In this document: positions 1 through 9,243 of the stretch, piece after piece
How the letters are laid out: every line of letters begins with the position of its first letter
How positions within the stretch are numbered: position 1 is the first letter of the stretch
Assembly (NCBI RefSeq): GCF_002019635.1
Contig: NZ_KV917371.1
Span: forward strand, 1,178,001-1,242,000
DNA: 64,000 nucleotides
Direction: 5' to 3'
Source: Metabacillus halosaccharovorans
Lineage (GTDB): Bacteria > Bacillota > Bacilli > Bacillales > Bacillaceae
Translations under genes and position numbers: made by a program
The notes under the pieces: generated by a model
Seen by the model: the letters and a program-made list of their open reading frames with translations, nothing else
Databases searched by the model: none
Told to the model about the DNA's origin: nothing

Positions 1-207
1 AAGCTTCTCTTCAAGCATTGATTTTGTATCTGAAATTTGTTCGCGGACTTCTTTATATTCACGGTAAGCTTCCACGGTTTCTTGAAGGTCTGATTGTTCT
101 TTTGAATATTCACGCAGCTTTTTTGAATCGCTAATGATATCCGGATCCATTAAAAGCTGATTTAACTTTTCATAACGGTCTTCTACCGATTGTAAACGAT
201 CTAACAT
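1..207 (-). CDS. prfA: Peptide chain release factor 1, N-terminal part (cut by window edge)
   Basis: The 69 codons visible translate to [19 protein letters not shown] followed by a charged helical segment, the typical start of bacterial RF1. RF1 releases the finished polypeptide at UAA and UAG codons; the GGQ catalytic loop lies outside the window. The ATG at 205-207 is preceded on the minus strand by a GAGGTG ribosome binding site at 213-219. In B. subtilis prfA lies between tdk and prmC with the ywkD and racA homologues beside it, matching what is seen here. Only the 5' end is present, so completeness of the gene cannot be judged. Confidence 0.9.
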   Translation of the reverse strand, partial: MLDRLQSVEDRYEKLNQLLMDPDIISDSKKLREYSKEQSDLQETVEAYREYKEVREQISDTKSMLEEKL

Positions 208-315
208 ACATGTTCACCTCAATTTTCATGCATAACGTTATAATTATAGTATAGGTCAGATGAAGCGTCAAAAGCAAATTGATCAAACATTGTTGCTATG
301 TAATTAGTATCAGCT

Positions 316-444
316 GGTTGATTGCCGCTCCAGGATGCTCGCTTTCCGTGGGGCGGGCGGTGAGCCTCCTCGGCGTAAACGCCTGCGGGATCTCACCTAC
401 CCACAGTTCCCGCAGGAGTCTCGCACCTTTCGCACCAATCAGCC
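316..444. repeat. Dispersed GC-rich intergenic repeat, family B copy 1
   Basis: A GC-rich 129-bp block in an otherwise AT-rich prfA/ywkD gap. Its ends are imperfect inverted repeats, GGTTGATTG (316-324) and CAATCAGCC (436-444). An internal palindrome GGCGTAAACGCC lies at 372-383, and the stretch GCAGGAGTCTCGCACCTT near 411-428 recurs at 36920-36937. Open reading frames through it are not credible genes. The rest of the 208-543 gap shows only the divergent 5' regions of prfA and the VOC gene. Confidence 0.75.
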
Positions 445-543
445 TAAATAGTTTTCTTTAAAGAACAACAATCTTATTAAAAAAATCATATAATATATTT
501 TAAAGAAAAAAACTCCATTATTACCGAAAGAGGGATCTCACTT

Positions 544-930
544 ATGAAACTCAACAAAATCCATCATGTCGCTATCATAAGCTCTAACTATGAAATGTCC
601 AAAAAATTTTATACTGAGGTACTTGGTCTTAAGATTCTTTCTGAGGTTTATCGAGAGAAGCGTCAGTCGTACAAGCTTGATTTAATGGTCAATGATCTTT
701 ACCAAATTGAACTTTTTTCATTTCCTAATCCTCCCGGCCGTCCAACACAGCCTGAAGCTGCCGGATTGCGACATCTTGCTTTTGAGGTAGACAATATTTA
801 TGAAGCTGTTCAAGAGCTGACTGAAAAAGGAATAGTTGTCGAAGAAATTCGAGTTGATCCGATTACAGATAAAAAGTTTACTTTTTTTCAAGATCCGGAC
901 GGCTTGCCATTGGAATTGTATGAAGCCTGA
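544..930 (+). CDS. ywkD: VOC-superfamily (glyoxalase-like) protein, YwkD type
   Basis: A 128-residue protein with the paired beta-alpha-beta-beta-beta arrangement of the vicinal oxygen chelate fold. It opens with KLNKIHHVAIISSNYEMSKK and closes with FFQDPDGLPLELYEA. The metal-ligand positions typical of lactoylglutathione lyases are visible: His8, a mid-protein Glu in the IELFSF strand, His77 in LRHLAFEV, and the final Glu in LELYEA. The substrate is unknown; YwkD is described only as glyoxalase-like. The ATG at 544 follows AGAGGGATC at 530-538. It lies between prfA and racA as in B. subtilis, which supports orthology. Function as a detoxifying lyase or isomerase is inference. Confidence 0.85.
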   Translation: MKLNKIHHVAIISSNYEMSKKFYTEVLGLKILSEVYREKRQSYKLDLMVNDLYQIELFSFPNPPGRPTQPEAAGLRHLAFEVDNIYEAVQELTEKGIVVEEIRVDPITDKKFTFFQDPDGLPLELYEA

Positions 931-1070
931 TTCGTCGACAAACTTATTACATAATATGTAAAACTCCCACTTTCTTTGCCGAATTCGTTCTTGTTTTGTC
1001 TAACGTGAAGGGAACTGGCACAAAACGTAGAAATTCTAGTTTTGTACGTAAAATCAAGGGAGGAATGCAA

Positions 1071-1574
1071 ATGAGTACAGCTGCTGTTGCTAAGTCACTT
1101 GGTGTTTCCAGAAGAACGTTAATGAGATGGGTCGATCAGTTAGATTTACAACTCACAAAAAATGAACTTGGACACTATCAATTTTCGGATGAAGATATAG
1201 AGAAAATAAAGCAAATGCAGGAAAATCCAGAATCAGCTTCACCACAACCGAAAGAGCAAACTCGAAAAGGGATTGTCATGTCTGTATCAGTCGATGAGGA
1301 TAAAACAGTAGAGCTAACAAATCGAATTGAGGAATTAGAGCGAAAACTTCAAACAAAAGCAGATGATGTTGTCTCCTATCAACTTCTTCAACATCGAAAA
1401 GAAATGGAAGAGTTAATCGGAACGATCAACAAGCTTGAACATAGAATTGAAGAGCTAGAAAGTGCACAAAATAGACCAGAATTCTCTAAGGATCCTGCAC
1501 TTGTTTTTGATCATGGACAAGCATCCAAAAAACCTCGCAGAAAAGGTCTCATCAGCTCCATTTTAGGCTTTTAG
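1071..1574 (+). CDS. racA: RacA-like chromosome-anchoring protein (MerR-type HTH plus coiled coil)
   Basis: About 167 residues. The N-terminus (STAAVAKSLGVSRRTLMRW) is a MerR-like winged helix-turn-helix. The middle, about residues 80-145, is a long heptad-rich coiled coil (VELTNRIEELERKLQTK). The C-terminal tail is basic (KKPRRKGLISS). This is the RacA design: RacA binds centromere-like repeats near the origin during sporulation and, through DivIVA, tethers the chromosome to the cell pole. The start at 1071 is chosen because AAGGGAGG at 1056-1063 stands seven bases upstream; a longer in-frame opening from 996 has no such site. Its place beside ywkD and prfA matches B. subtilis. The main alternative is a generic MerR-domain coiled-coil protein. 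Confidence 0.85.
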   Translation: MSTAAVAKSLGVSRRTLMRWVDQLDLQLTKNELGHYQFSDEDIEKIKQMQENPESASPQPKEQTRKGIVMSVSVDEDKTVELTNRIEELERKLQTKADDVVSYQLLQHRKEMEELIGTINKLEHRIEELESAQNRPEFSKDPALVFDHGQASKKPRRKGLISSILGF

Positions 1575-1604
1575 GGGCATCTTAACGCCCCTCACTGTTT
1601 TTTT
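1573..1604. terminator. Terminator between convergent racA and lipoprotein gene
   Basis: AGGGGC (1573-1578) pairs with GCCCCT (1587-1592) and is followed by a T-run at about 1597-1604 in the racA direction. The racA stop codon abuts the hairpin and the stop codon of the opposing gene lies in its loop. Confidence 0.7.
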
Positions 1605-2034
1605 CCTTTATATTTACATCAATTCGATATCTCGGTAATGCCGTAATCATATTATCATGAACTTCTTTTTCTTTTTTCTTCATTTCGTCTGCATTAAGCT
1701 TTTCTGTTGTAAAGACATTTACATGGATGGTATCACCATTAATTATCACTCGTCCTAATGATAATGTCTTATCATTCCGAATTGCTTCTTCTAATTTATT
1801 CTGATCATTCCCTTGGTCTGGTCTTGATTCTGTTAAATCTAAAAAATTAGGTCCCGGATTTTCCGTAAATTGTTCATCCTCATCAGACCCAATTTCATCA
1901 TAATCACCATACCCTGTTTTCATTAATCTCGTGCCGTTTTTATCCTCTTCCTGTGGCTCATACCCGTCACGAGCTTGAAGTTGGCAACCTGATAAACATA
2001 GGGAAACAACCATTAAAATAAGTACTTTTTTCAT
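1582..2034 (-). CDS. Putative sporulation lipoprotein, YhcN/YlaJ-like
   Basis: A protein of about 150 residues with a lipoprotein signal: basic start (MKKVLILM), hydrophobic stretch, and lipobox LSGC with the modified Cys near residue 17. A strongly acidic linker follows. The C-terminal half (GRVIINGDTIHVNVFTTEKL ... ALPRYRIDVNIKEK) resembles the YhcN/YlaJ spore lipoprotein domain. The start at 2034 lies seven bases after AGGAGGTG, so it is preferred over an in-frame TTG at 2040. It is probably anchored on the outer face of the inner membrane. The family assignment rests on overall pattern and neighbourhood only. It has its own transcription unit, convergent with racA. Confidence 0.6.
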   Translation of the reverse strand: MKKVLILMVVSLCLSGCQLQARDGYEPQEEDKNGTRLMKTGYGDYDEIGSDEDEQFTENPGPNFLDLTESRPDQGNDQNKLEEAIRNDKTLSLGRVIINGDTIHVNVFTTEKLNADEMKKKEKEVHDNMITALPRYRIDVNIKEKNSEGR

Positions 2035-2104
2035 ATTCAAACACCTCCTATATGTAGGTTGTCCGAATTGATTTTTTTCATGATTTTTTATTAATGTTAA
2101 AAGA

Positions 2105-2131
2105 AACCCTACTCAATATTAGAGTAGGGTT
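2105..2131 (-). terminator. Terminator of the giant LPXTA protein gene
   Basis: A perfect 10-bp stem, AACCCTACTC (2105-2114) with GAGTAGGGTT (2122-2131), around a 7-base loop, followed on the minus strand by TCTTTT. It lies 12 bases after the stop codon. Confidence 0.8.
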
Positions 2132-2143
2132 GTTCAGGTTGGA

Positions 2144-5100
2144 TTATCCTTTAAGAGCTGATTTATTTTTTCTAAGGATGAATAATAGTACACCGCCTAG
2201 AGCAATAACCAGTGCTCCAATGATTAAAAGATTAAACATATTTGTCGCTGTGTCAGGTAATGGCAACAGACTATTTTGTGACTGGTCTTTTCTGTCTGGT
2301 GATTCTTTATTTTCTCCATTATCCGGTTTTTGATCTATATTACCTGGGTCTTGGTCTCCAGTATCTGGATCTTGATCTCCACCATCTGGTTTTTGATCTC
2401 CATCTCCTGGGTCTTGATCTCCGTCACCTGGATCTTGATCTCCATCTCCTGGGTCTTGGTCTCCATCACCTGGATCTTGGTCTCCGTCACCTGGATCTTG
2501 ATCTCCGTCACCTGGATCTTGATCTCCATCTCCTGGGTCTTGGTCTCCATCACCTGGATCTTGGTCTCCGTCACCTGGATCTTGATCTCCGTCACCTGGA
2601 TCTTGATCTCCGTCACCTGGATCTTGGTCTCCATCACCAGGCTCTGGGCCGTCACCTGGCTCTGTTGCTTTTCCTTTCGTGAATGTCCATATGTCAGAAG
2701 CTGTTTTCCCTGTAAACTTATCCTCTGCTACTGCATACCAGGAGTAAGTGTTGTTTTCAGTTAATCCAGTCCATTCTACTTGTGCTGTTTCACCGCTTGA
2801 GATATTTTCTTTTTCTCCAATTTCTTTGTCTGTTTTAACGGTAACACTAAAGTAATCTGTTGCTACGCGTTTTTCCTTAACTTCTAGGTCAAGATCCATG
2901 ATTAACTCATCTTTACCTGGATACTCTTCAGGCTCATAGAAGTTATAATCATCTAAGTAAGGAGAATACGTGTTAACAAACACACGGTTGTTATCCTGAT
3001 CAAAGTGAAGCAATTTCATATATCCTTGCCCGCCTTCAGGACCACCTTGATAATCTCCAAGCATTTGATAGACTTCACGGTCCGGCTGGCCATCACCATC
3101 GTCATCGATTTCACTGATAAGTGTTTCAGAGTCATGATAGTGACCACTCAACACAGCAATCACATTTTCATTTGGTTCAACTACTGCTTTGTAAATTTTG
3201 TCTCCAATCGGACTTCTATTTCCGGAAACTAATAGGTATTCGTGGAAACTGAGGATGGCTGTTCGATCTGGATATTGTGCTAATACATCATTGATCCAAA
3301 TTAAATCCTCGTCTTGTACACCCCAACCCATGTAAACCATGATGAAATCATTACCGTTTGCTGAAATCAGATCATAATGTCCCCGGTTATTTTTATAGCT
3401 GCCGCCATAATAATCTTTGTCTTTAAAACGATCTTCACCAAATCGCTTATAATATTCTGTGTAATCATTTGATAACTGGTCTACATCGTGATTTCCGGCT
3501 AATACACCGTATGGAACATTATTCTGATCTAGTACACCCATATATTCATCAGCATAGATCCATTCTTGTTCTTGACCAAAGTTATCAACTAAATCGCCTG
3601 TGTGGAAGACATATTCGATTTTTAGTTCTTCCTGTTTTTCGGCTATCCAATTTGTTTGTCTTTCGAAAATATAAGGATAGCTTTCTGAATAATATTGTGT
3701 GTCAGACATCCAAACAAATGTGTAGTCGTATTCTTCAGGATTGCTTGGGATTTCGTCCTGTATCAACACATTGATCTTGGAGTCTTTCACATATGTTGCG
3801 ACTTCAACTGTGCTCTTTAATTCAAAATCCTCTACACCGGCAATTTTATACGTAAGTAATGTCCAATCATTTTCTTCATGGTTCCAAGCGTACATAGACA
3901 CTTTTCTACCTTCTAGTGATTGACCGTTCCATGAAAGCTCAACTGTATCCGTCTCACTAACTGATGAATCAAGCTCGACATCAAAGCGATGATATGGGAA
4001 TTGTTCACTTGAATCAGTGATTAAATATTCGCCATCTTTTTCAGATACTAAAGTGAGATCCTCCTGAGTAAGAGCTTCTTCACCTTCCGGATTCATCGTT
4101 TGAGGCGGCTCTGTATCTGTTGCGTTTTTGAATGCCTTTACGCTTTCTGTGTTGGCCGCATCATACTTATAGCCTTCATAGAAGGTTACATCAAGATCAT
4201 CACCTGTTGGATCTGTTACTTTCACCTTAAGTGTTGGATCTCCATTAACAGGCTCTGAACTGTTATCAGCAGGTGAAATCAATTCAGGCTTATTAGGATT
4301 TTCATTTGTTACTGAGAATTGAACAACCTTTTCAGCCTTATTTCCAACTTTGTCTTCTGCCACTATCGTGACAGTGTGTGCACCTGGTTCAAGTTGTGAA
4401 GAAGCTGTTTGATAAGGAACTTCAATTTGCTTTCCATCCAGCATCACCTTCACTGATTGAACTCCTGCAATTTCATCAGTAACTGTTGGATCAATTGTAA
4501 ATTCACCTTTATATTCTTTTCCTTCTACTACTTTTGTTTCAACTGTTGGTGCCGTATTATCGACTAATACAGAAGTTGAAACTGTATCATTCGAGTCTTT
4601 AGCTTCAATTGTGTGCTCACCATCATCAACAGTCGTTGTGTCCCAATTATAGGTTTGTGCTGTTGCATGTTCTTCTGTAATCGTAAAGGTAAAGTCTTCG
4701 AACGGACGGAATGTACCGTCATCACCCATGTCATATACCTTTGAAGGATCATTTTTATTTGGATCTGTAATCACAGTACCATCTGCTAAAATGAGACGAA
4801 CATTTCGCAGGCTGTAATCATCGCGATTTTCTTCATCCTCTTCTAATTGGAATGGTGATGCTTTATTTCCTGCACGAACGGTTAAGACATTTTCTCCCAC
4901 TTGCAAACGGTCTGGATCAACTGGAATCGTAAATGTTTTCCAATGTGATAACCAATCCTTGTCCATTAGGAAAAGAATATCTTCACCCATTGTGACAGCA
5001 TTTTGGAAATACGTATTAAGACCATTTACCTCCAGAGCAAGATAAGCCTCATTCTCTAAAGAATGGTACGTATTTTCTTTAAGCTCTTCACCATCAACCG

Positions 5101-8100
5101 TGATGGCAACATTCGTTGCTGCTTCATCTTTTGAAGTTGCCTTGATAATTTCCTTACCGGACACCACATCATTGTCTTTCATATTTAATCGCAGATCAGA
5201 GTTATCAACATCACTATTTATTGTAATTTTAAACGTATCACTGCGAACCTCGTTTACTCCATCAGATACTGCAAAGAAATATTCAACATATTCTTTTCCA
5301 ATTAAATCTGAAGCATAAATCATATTTGTATATAAATGAGACTCTGAATCAAGCGCTAATAGCGTTTCATTAAACACATCTTGATCGTTTGTACGATAGA
5401 ATAGACGAACTGATTTTACTTCCTTATTATCAGAAGCTGAAGCAGCAATCTGAATATCTTCCGTTTGCTCTACTTCTGTCACAGCTGTTTTATTTTCAAT
5501 CGTTGGAGCAATTGTATCTTTTTCAATATGAACCGGCTGTTTTGGTACTTGGAAGCCTTCTACTGAACCAGGAGTTGCATTTTCTACTCCAGCACTTACT
5601 TTAATTGCTTGTTTTGATCCGTCTTCTGGATACTTATAAAGAATACCTTTATCCGGAACCGTATCATCAACATTCGCTACATCATTATAGTAAGAAACTG
5701 TTATTTCCTCTTTTGTATTTGTCGCTACGACAAGTCCTCTTGCACTTCCATTTGCCATTCCATCACTATGAATTTTTACAATGTTTTTGTTTTCAACAAG
5801 GTTTGTACCAAAGTGTGCGTTAAAATCCGCAATAGTTTGCTCTCCATTTTGACCATTAATAATCCAGAAAACGAGTGTTTCTTGAGCAGGAATGACAACA
5901 TCATCTGGAATGGATGGCCATACAACATCACTTGCCGGATCTGTACCGTAGCGATATTGAAGCTTATAATCTTTAAAGCTAAGATCTTGATCTGTATTGT
6001 TGTAAACCTCAATAAATTCGTATCCATCTGCAGATCCAACATTTGCAGTGTCAGGAACAATTTCTGTTACAAGAAAGGCAGGAATTTTTGTGTAATCTAC
6101 ATCTTCTTTATTTACTTTAATTTCGTATTCTTCCGTTTTAACCGTATTTATTCCATCAGAAGCTTCAATATAATAGGTAATGTTTGTGTCCACGTTTGTA
6201 CCAATGATTTCAGCTGTGTAGCTTGCAGAATCACTGCTAGCATTCATTGCTAAAGAAGTGAAGTTTTGTTCACCTTCTTTTTTATAGTACAAAGTAGCAA
6301 AAGGAACAGCCATATTGTCAATTACATCAGCTTGAACCGTAATCGGTGAAAAAGCATCACTTTCTGTAATTGGTGTATGTGTAATTACCGGTGCTTCAGA
6401 ATCCTCCGGAACTTCTTCTAACTCGACTGGTTTTGTTGGGACTTGAGTTTGTTCTACCGTTCCTGGGGTTGGAGTAGCAAGTGTTTCAAGCTTTGCCATT
6501 TCCGAGCCTGAACTTGGGAATAGATACTGAATAACAGCACCTGTATTATCATTTTCTGTTCCTAAATAGCTTGCAGATATGATCTCTGTATTTGTATTGT
6601 CTTTGATCACGATGGCACGATTTCCACCATTTGCAAAGCCCGGGAATACATCTTTAAATTCAATAATATTTTCGCTGGATAGATTTAATCCAAAGTTTTG
6701 ATTAAATTCTTCCAAAGCACGATCTCCATTATTGAACCAGAATACAAGGGATTGCTGTGGTTCAATCGTTGTAGCAGGAACTTGGAAAGCCACTTCTTTT
6801 CCACTATCTGTGTATTTATAAACAAAAGAATAGTTTGTGAGAGAAAGTGATTGGTTCGTATTATTATAGAGTTCAAAATACTCGTAATAATCTGTTCCGC
6901 CACCTGCTGAGTTCGGTGAAAGTTCTGTAATAAGTAATGGACGATCACTATATGTTTCTTCAGGCACTTCTATCTTTACTTGATATTCTTCTGTTTTAGA
7001 AGAATTGATTCCATCTGTTGCTTCAATATAATACATTAAGTCAGACTGTACACTTGCTGCTGGAATTTCCGCTGAAAAACTTGTGCCATCTTCACTATCA
7101 GCATTCATTTTTATGATTTGAAAATCCGCTTCATCTTTAAGTTTATAATAAAGAGTTGCAGAAGATACGGATTCATTATCTGTTATCGCAGCATTTACTT
7201 TTACAGTGTTAAGCGCTTGCGCCTCTGTTACAGCTGTATGAGTAATGACCGGGGCTTCAGAGTCTAAAGGAACCTCTTCTATTTCAACCGGCTGTGCTGG
7301 TACTTGAACTTCCTCGATCGTTCCAGGTGTTGGCTCTGCTAACACCTGGAGCTTGTCCATAATAGGTTGACCAGGTGCATACTTGTACTGCACAACTTTT
7401 CCTTCATTATCTGTTTCATCTGGTAAATATGCCGCAGCTACAATGCCATTTCCTTCTTTATCCTTGATGACAGCAGCACGGTTGCCACCATTTGCAAATC
7501 CGGGAAACACGTCTTTATATTCAACAACCTGATCTTTTGTTAATTCCAATCCATAATGATTGTTGAAATCCTCAAGAGTTAGTCCGTTGTTATTAAACCA
7601 AAAAACAAGTGTTTTCTGCGGTTCAATTGTTGTAGCAGGCACTTTGAATTCTACTTCTTTTCCACTATCGGTATAATGATAAATAAAAGCATAGTCTGCT
7701 AATGGTAATGTTTGATTTGTGTTATTATACACTTCAAAATACTCAAAGTTGTCTGTTCCCTTTGAATTTGGTGAGATTTCTGTGATGAGTAAAGGAGAGT
7801 TCAGGTTAAAATCTTCTTCAACAATTTCAGTCTTGTCGGCTTCTTGTTCCTCTGTTTCTGCAGGTTGTAGATCTTCTTTTTGTTCTGTAGATGTTTCTTC
7901 TTGTGGAGTTGTCTCTTGTTGGTTAGTAGTGGCAGGATCTTCTTGAAGTTCTTCTTCATTTTGAGAAGCGGGTTCTTCAGTAGATTCCTCTGTTTTTGGC
8001 TGTTGTTCTGCTTCTTGGACAGCCTTCTCTTCTTCTTCGTTTCCTTCTTTACTTACAGTTGTCTCTTCTTGTTGGGACTCGTTGGTTTCTTTATCAGTTT

Positions 8101-8278
8101 CTTGTTCTGCTGTTGTTTCAGCTTGTTCCGATACATTTGTATTCGTATCCTCAACAGGCTTCTCAGCTTGAATGGCTTTTACAGGAATGACTGAAACAAA
8201 ATTGGATAGCACGATGGCTGCCATACAAATAAATAAAAATAATTTCTTCAGCCTTTTCCTAACGATTCGTTTCCCCAT
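2144..8278 (-). CDS. Giant cell-wall-anchored protein: three lamin-tail domains, metallophosphoesterase, LPDTA sorting signal
   Basis: 2044 residues. Order: signal peptide (about 1-35); Glu/Thr/Gln-rich acidic segment (40-155); three lamin-tail (LTD) modules starting near residues 159, 444 and 733, each opening with LLITEISPNS-like sequence and separated by Ig-like segments (EAPVITHT). Further beta domains follow to about 1500. A calcineurin-like phosphoesterase domain spans about 1520-1760, with SDTQ, GDLVD, GNHD, SFHEY and GHYH giving the full set of metal-binding Asp, Asn and His residues. Then come a DPGDGDQ repeat (about 1880-1960), LPDTA near residue 2007, a membrane helix and a basic tail. 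It is probably an extracellular nucleotidase or phosphodiesterase held on peptidoglycan by the class D-type sortase at 28692-29354. The ATG at 8278 follows GGGAGG. The substrate cannot be told from sequence. Confidence 0.9.
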   Translation of the reverse strand: MGKRIVRKRLKKLFLFICMAAIVLSNFVSVIPVKAIQAEKPVEDTNTNVSEQAETTAEQETDKETNESQQEETTVSKEGNEEEEKAVQEAEQQPKTEESTEEPASQNEEELQEDPATTNQQETTPQEETSTEQKEDLQPAETEEQEADKTEIVEEDFNLNSPLLITEISPNSKGTDNFEYFEVYNNTNQTLPLADYAFIYHYTDSGKEVEFKVPATTIEPQKTLVFWFNNNGLTLEDFNNHYGLELTKDQVVEYKDVFPGFANGGNRAAVIKDKEGNGIVAAAYLPDETDNEGKVVQYKYAPGQPIMDKLQVLAEPTPGTIEEVQVPAQPVEIEEVPLDSEAPVITHTAVTEAQALNTVKVNAAITDNESVSSATLYYKLKDEADFQIIKMNADSEDGTSFSAEIPAASVQSDLMYYIEATDGINSSKTEEYQVKIEVPEETYSDRPLLITELSPNSAGGGTDYYEYFELYNNTNQSLSLTNYSFVYKYTDSGKEVAFQVPATTIEPQQSLVFWFNNGDRALEEFNQNFGLNLSSENIIEFKDVFPGFANGGNRAIVIKDNTNTEIISASYLGTENDNTGAVIQYLFPSSGSEMAKLETLATPTPGTVEQTQVPTKPVELEEVPEDSEAPVITHTPITESDAFSPITVQADVIDNMAVPFATLYYKKEGEQNFTSLAMNASSDSASYTAEIIGTNVDTNITYYIEASDGINTVKTEEYEIKVNKEDVDYTKIPAFLVTEIVPDTANVGSADGYEFIEVYNNTDQDLSFKDYKLQYRYGTDPASDVVWPSIPDDVVIPAQETLVFWIINGQNGEQTIADFNAHFGTNLVENKNIVKIHSDGMANGSARGLVVATNTKEEITVSYYNDVANVDDTVPDKGILYKYPEDGSKQAIKVSAGVENATPGSVEGFQVPKQPVHIEKDTIAPTIENKTAVTEVEQTEDIQIAASASDNKEVKSVRLFYRTNDQDVFNETLLALDSESHLYTNMIYASDLIGKEYVEYFFAVSDGVNEVRSDTFKITINSDVDNSDLRLNMKDNDVVSGKEIIKATSKDEAATNVAITVDGEELKENTYHSLENEAYLALEVNGLNTYFQNAVTMGEDILFLMDKDWLSHWKTFTIPVDPDRLQVGENVLTVRAGNKASPFQLEEDEENRDDYSLRNVRLILADGTVITDPNKNDPSKVYDMGDDGTFRPFEDFTFTITEEHATAQTYNWDTTTVDDGEHTIEAKDSNDTVSTSVLVDNTAPTVETKVVEGKEYKGEFTIDPTVTDEIAGVQSVKVMLDGKQIEVPYQTASSQLEPGAHTVTIVAEDKVGNKAEKVVQFSVTNENPNKPELISPADNSSEPVNGDPTLKVKVTDPTGDDLDVTFYEGYKYDAANTESVKAFKNATDTEPPQTMNPEGEEALTQEDLTLVSEKDGEYLITDSSEQFPYHRFDVELDSSVSETDTVELSWNGQSLEGRKVSMYAWNHEENDWTLLTYKIAGVEDFELKSTVEVATYVKDSKINVLIQDEIPSNPEEYDYTFVWMSDTQYYSESYPYIFERQTNWIAEKQEELKIEYVFHTGDLVDNFGQEQEWIYADEYMGVLDQNNVPYGVLAGNHDVDQLSNDYTEYYKRFGEDRFKDKDYYGGSYKNNRGHYDLISANGNDFIMVYMGWGVQDEDLIWINDVLAQYPDRTAILSFHEYLLVSGNRSPIGDKIYKAVVEPNENVIAVLSGHYHDSETLISEIDDDGDGQPDREVYQMLGDYQGGPEGGQGYMKLLHFDQDNNRVFVNTYSPYLDDYNFYEPEEYPGKDELIMDLDLEVKEKRVATDYFSVTVKTDKEIGEKENISSGETAQVEWTGLTENNTYSWYAVAEDKFTGKTASDIWTFTKGKATEPGDGPEPGDGDQDPGDGDQDPGDGDQDPGDGDQDPGDGDQDPGDGDQDPGDGDQDPGDGDQDPGDGDQDPGDGDQDPGDGDQDPGDGDQKPDGGDQDPDTGDQDPGNIDQKPDNGENKESPDRKDQSQNSLLPLPDTATNMFNLLIIGALVIALGGVLLFILRKNKSALKG
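2400..2630. repeat. Eleven 21-bp tandem repeats encoding DPGDGDQ
   Basis: Eleven full 21-bp units lie in phase inside the giant protein gene, with degenerate units on both sides. Three unit variants alternate, differing at a few positions (for example ccgtcacc against ccatctcc). Units 3-6 (2442-2525) and units 7-10 (2526-2609) are identical as an 84-bp block, so the array grew by block duplication. The product is a flexible acidic wall-spanning linker. It is not a CRISPR array because there are no spacers. Confidence 0.95.
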
Positions 8279-8567
8279 GGCTTCCTCCCTCTAATATGTA
8301 GTCGTCATTGTCAATACTAATCGAAATTTGTAAAACTAATTTTAACGTAATGTAAAGGTTTCTAAATATTTCGATAAAGTACAGTTAATTTTGTAAACGC
8401 TTATTTACAATTTTATTAAAGAGAGGAAAATAAACTTTAAGGATATGTATAAATACCAAGGTATTATTCAATTTTTAAGGATTCTCTATTCGACTTTATC
8501 TATTTACACTATTTTTACATAACTCTTACAAATTTACAGAAGATGCGACATTTTTTGAAAAACAAAA
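8279..8567. other. Upstream region of the giant protein gene; no gene seen
   Basis: AT-rich spacer of about 290 bp between the giant protein gene and the tdk terminator. Apart from the GGGAGG site just before the ATG at 8278 it has no coding potential or repeat that I recognise. The promoter of the giant gene must lie here, but no clear -35/-10 pair stood out. Confidence 0.6.
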
Positions 8568-8600
8568 AAACCTATGCCTTCTCATTTAAGGCATAGGTTT
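8568..8600 (-). terminator. tdk terminator
   Basis: AAACCTATGCCTT (8568-8580) pairs perfectly with AAGGCATAGGTTT (8588-8600) around a 7-base loop, with T/A tracts on both sides. It directly follows the tdk stop codon. Confidence 0.85.
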
Positions 8601-8602
8601 TT

Positions 8603-9223
8603 TCACGAATTAGCTGCACTATTCTCTTTTTTAAAAGTTTTTACAGGTGCACCAGGCACTTCATGGTGATGTCTGCATCTAGGCTCGTACGATTCAGATG
8701 CACCAACTAAAATAATAGGATCATCATATGATGCCGGCTGTCCATTGATTAATCTTTGGGTACGGCTTGCCGGTGATCCGCATACAGAGCATACAGCCTG
8801 AAGCTTTGTTACAAGCTCTGCAAGTGACATAAGCTTTGGAACAATACTAAATGGCTCACCGCGGAAATCCTGATCTAAACCTGCCGCAATAACACGGTAT
8901 CCTTGATTCGCTAATAACGTTAACACATCAGCAATGTTATCATCAAAAAACTGTACTTCATCAACAGCAATGACATCAGTCTTTTCCGTAATAAAGTCAA
9001 AAATATCCTCAGATTTAGAGATCGGTTTACAAATGATCGCCGTTCCATTATGAGATACGACACTTTCTTCACTATACCGATTATCGATAACAGGCTTAAA
9101 AACTTTTACCTCCTGCTTGGCAAATGTTGCTCGTCTTACTCTTCGAATGAGCTCTTCAGATTTACCTGAAAACATGCTTCCGCAGATGATTTCAAGCCAA
9201 CCACTTTGCTTCATAACATACAT
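8603..9223 (-). CDS. tdk: Thymidine kinase
   Basis: 206 residues, close to the B. subtilis enzyme (195 residues). It phosphorylates thymidine to dTMP with ATP in the salvage pathway. Visible motifs are the P-loop [11 protein letters not shown] near residue 15, the Walker B-like IAVDEVQFF near 90, and a zinc ribbon with [13 protein letters not shown] and CRHHHEVPG. The C-terminal [14 protein letters not shown] is slightly longer than usual. The start at 9223 has GGGAGAGG about eight bases upstream. Its place between prfA/racA and rpmE is the conserved Bacillus arrangement. Confidence 0.97.
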   Translation of the reverse strand: MYVMKQSGWLEIICGSMFSGKSEELIRRVRRATFAKQEVKVFKPVIDNRYSEESVVSHNGTAIICKPISKSEDIFDFITEKTDVIAVDEVQFFDDNIADVLTLLANQGYRVIAAGLDQDFRGEPFSIVPKLMSLAELVTKLQAVCSVCGSPASRTQRLINGQPASYDDPIILVGASESYEPRCRHHHEVPGAPVKTFKKENSAANS

Positions 9224-9243
9224 GAAACGGCCTCTCCCTTCTT

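Noticed and set aside
279-461. Open frame across the family B repeat; likewise 9325-9513 and 16726-16926 across family A copies
   Set aside because: Their sequence is explained by GC-rich dispersed repeats. There is no RBS and no conserved product.
2400-2630. CRISPR-like appearance of regularly spaced short repeats (also 50421-50520 and 58021-58130)
   Set aside because: The units are directly contiguous, with no unique spacers, leader or cas genes.
2242-2764. Open frames on both strands through the 21-bp repeat with LDLDLHHL-like or IQVTEIK-like products
   Set aside because: They are shadows of a repeat whose length is a multiple of three, which keeps all frames open. The DPGDGDQ frame belongs to the long gene with signal peptide and anchor.
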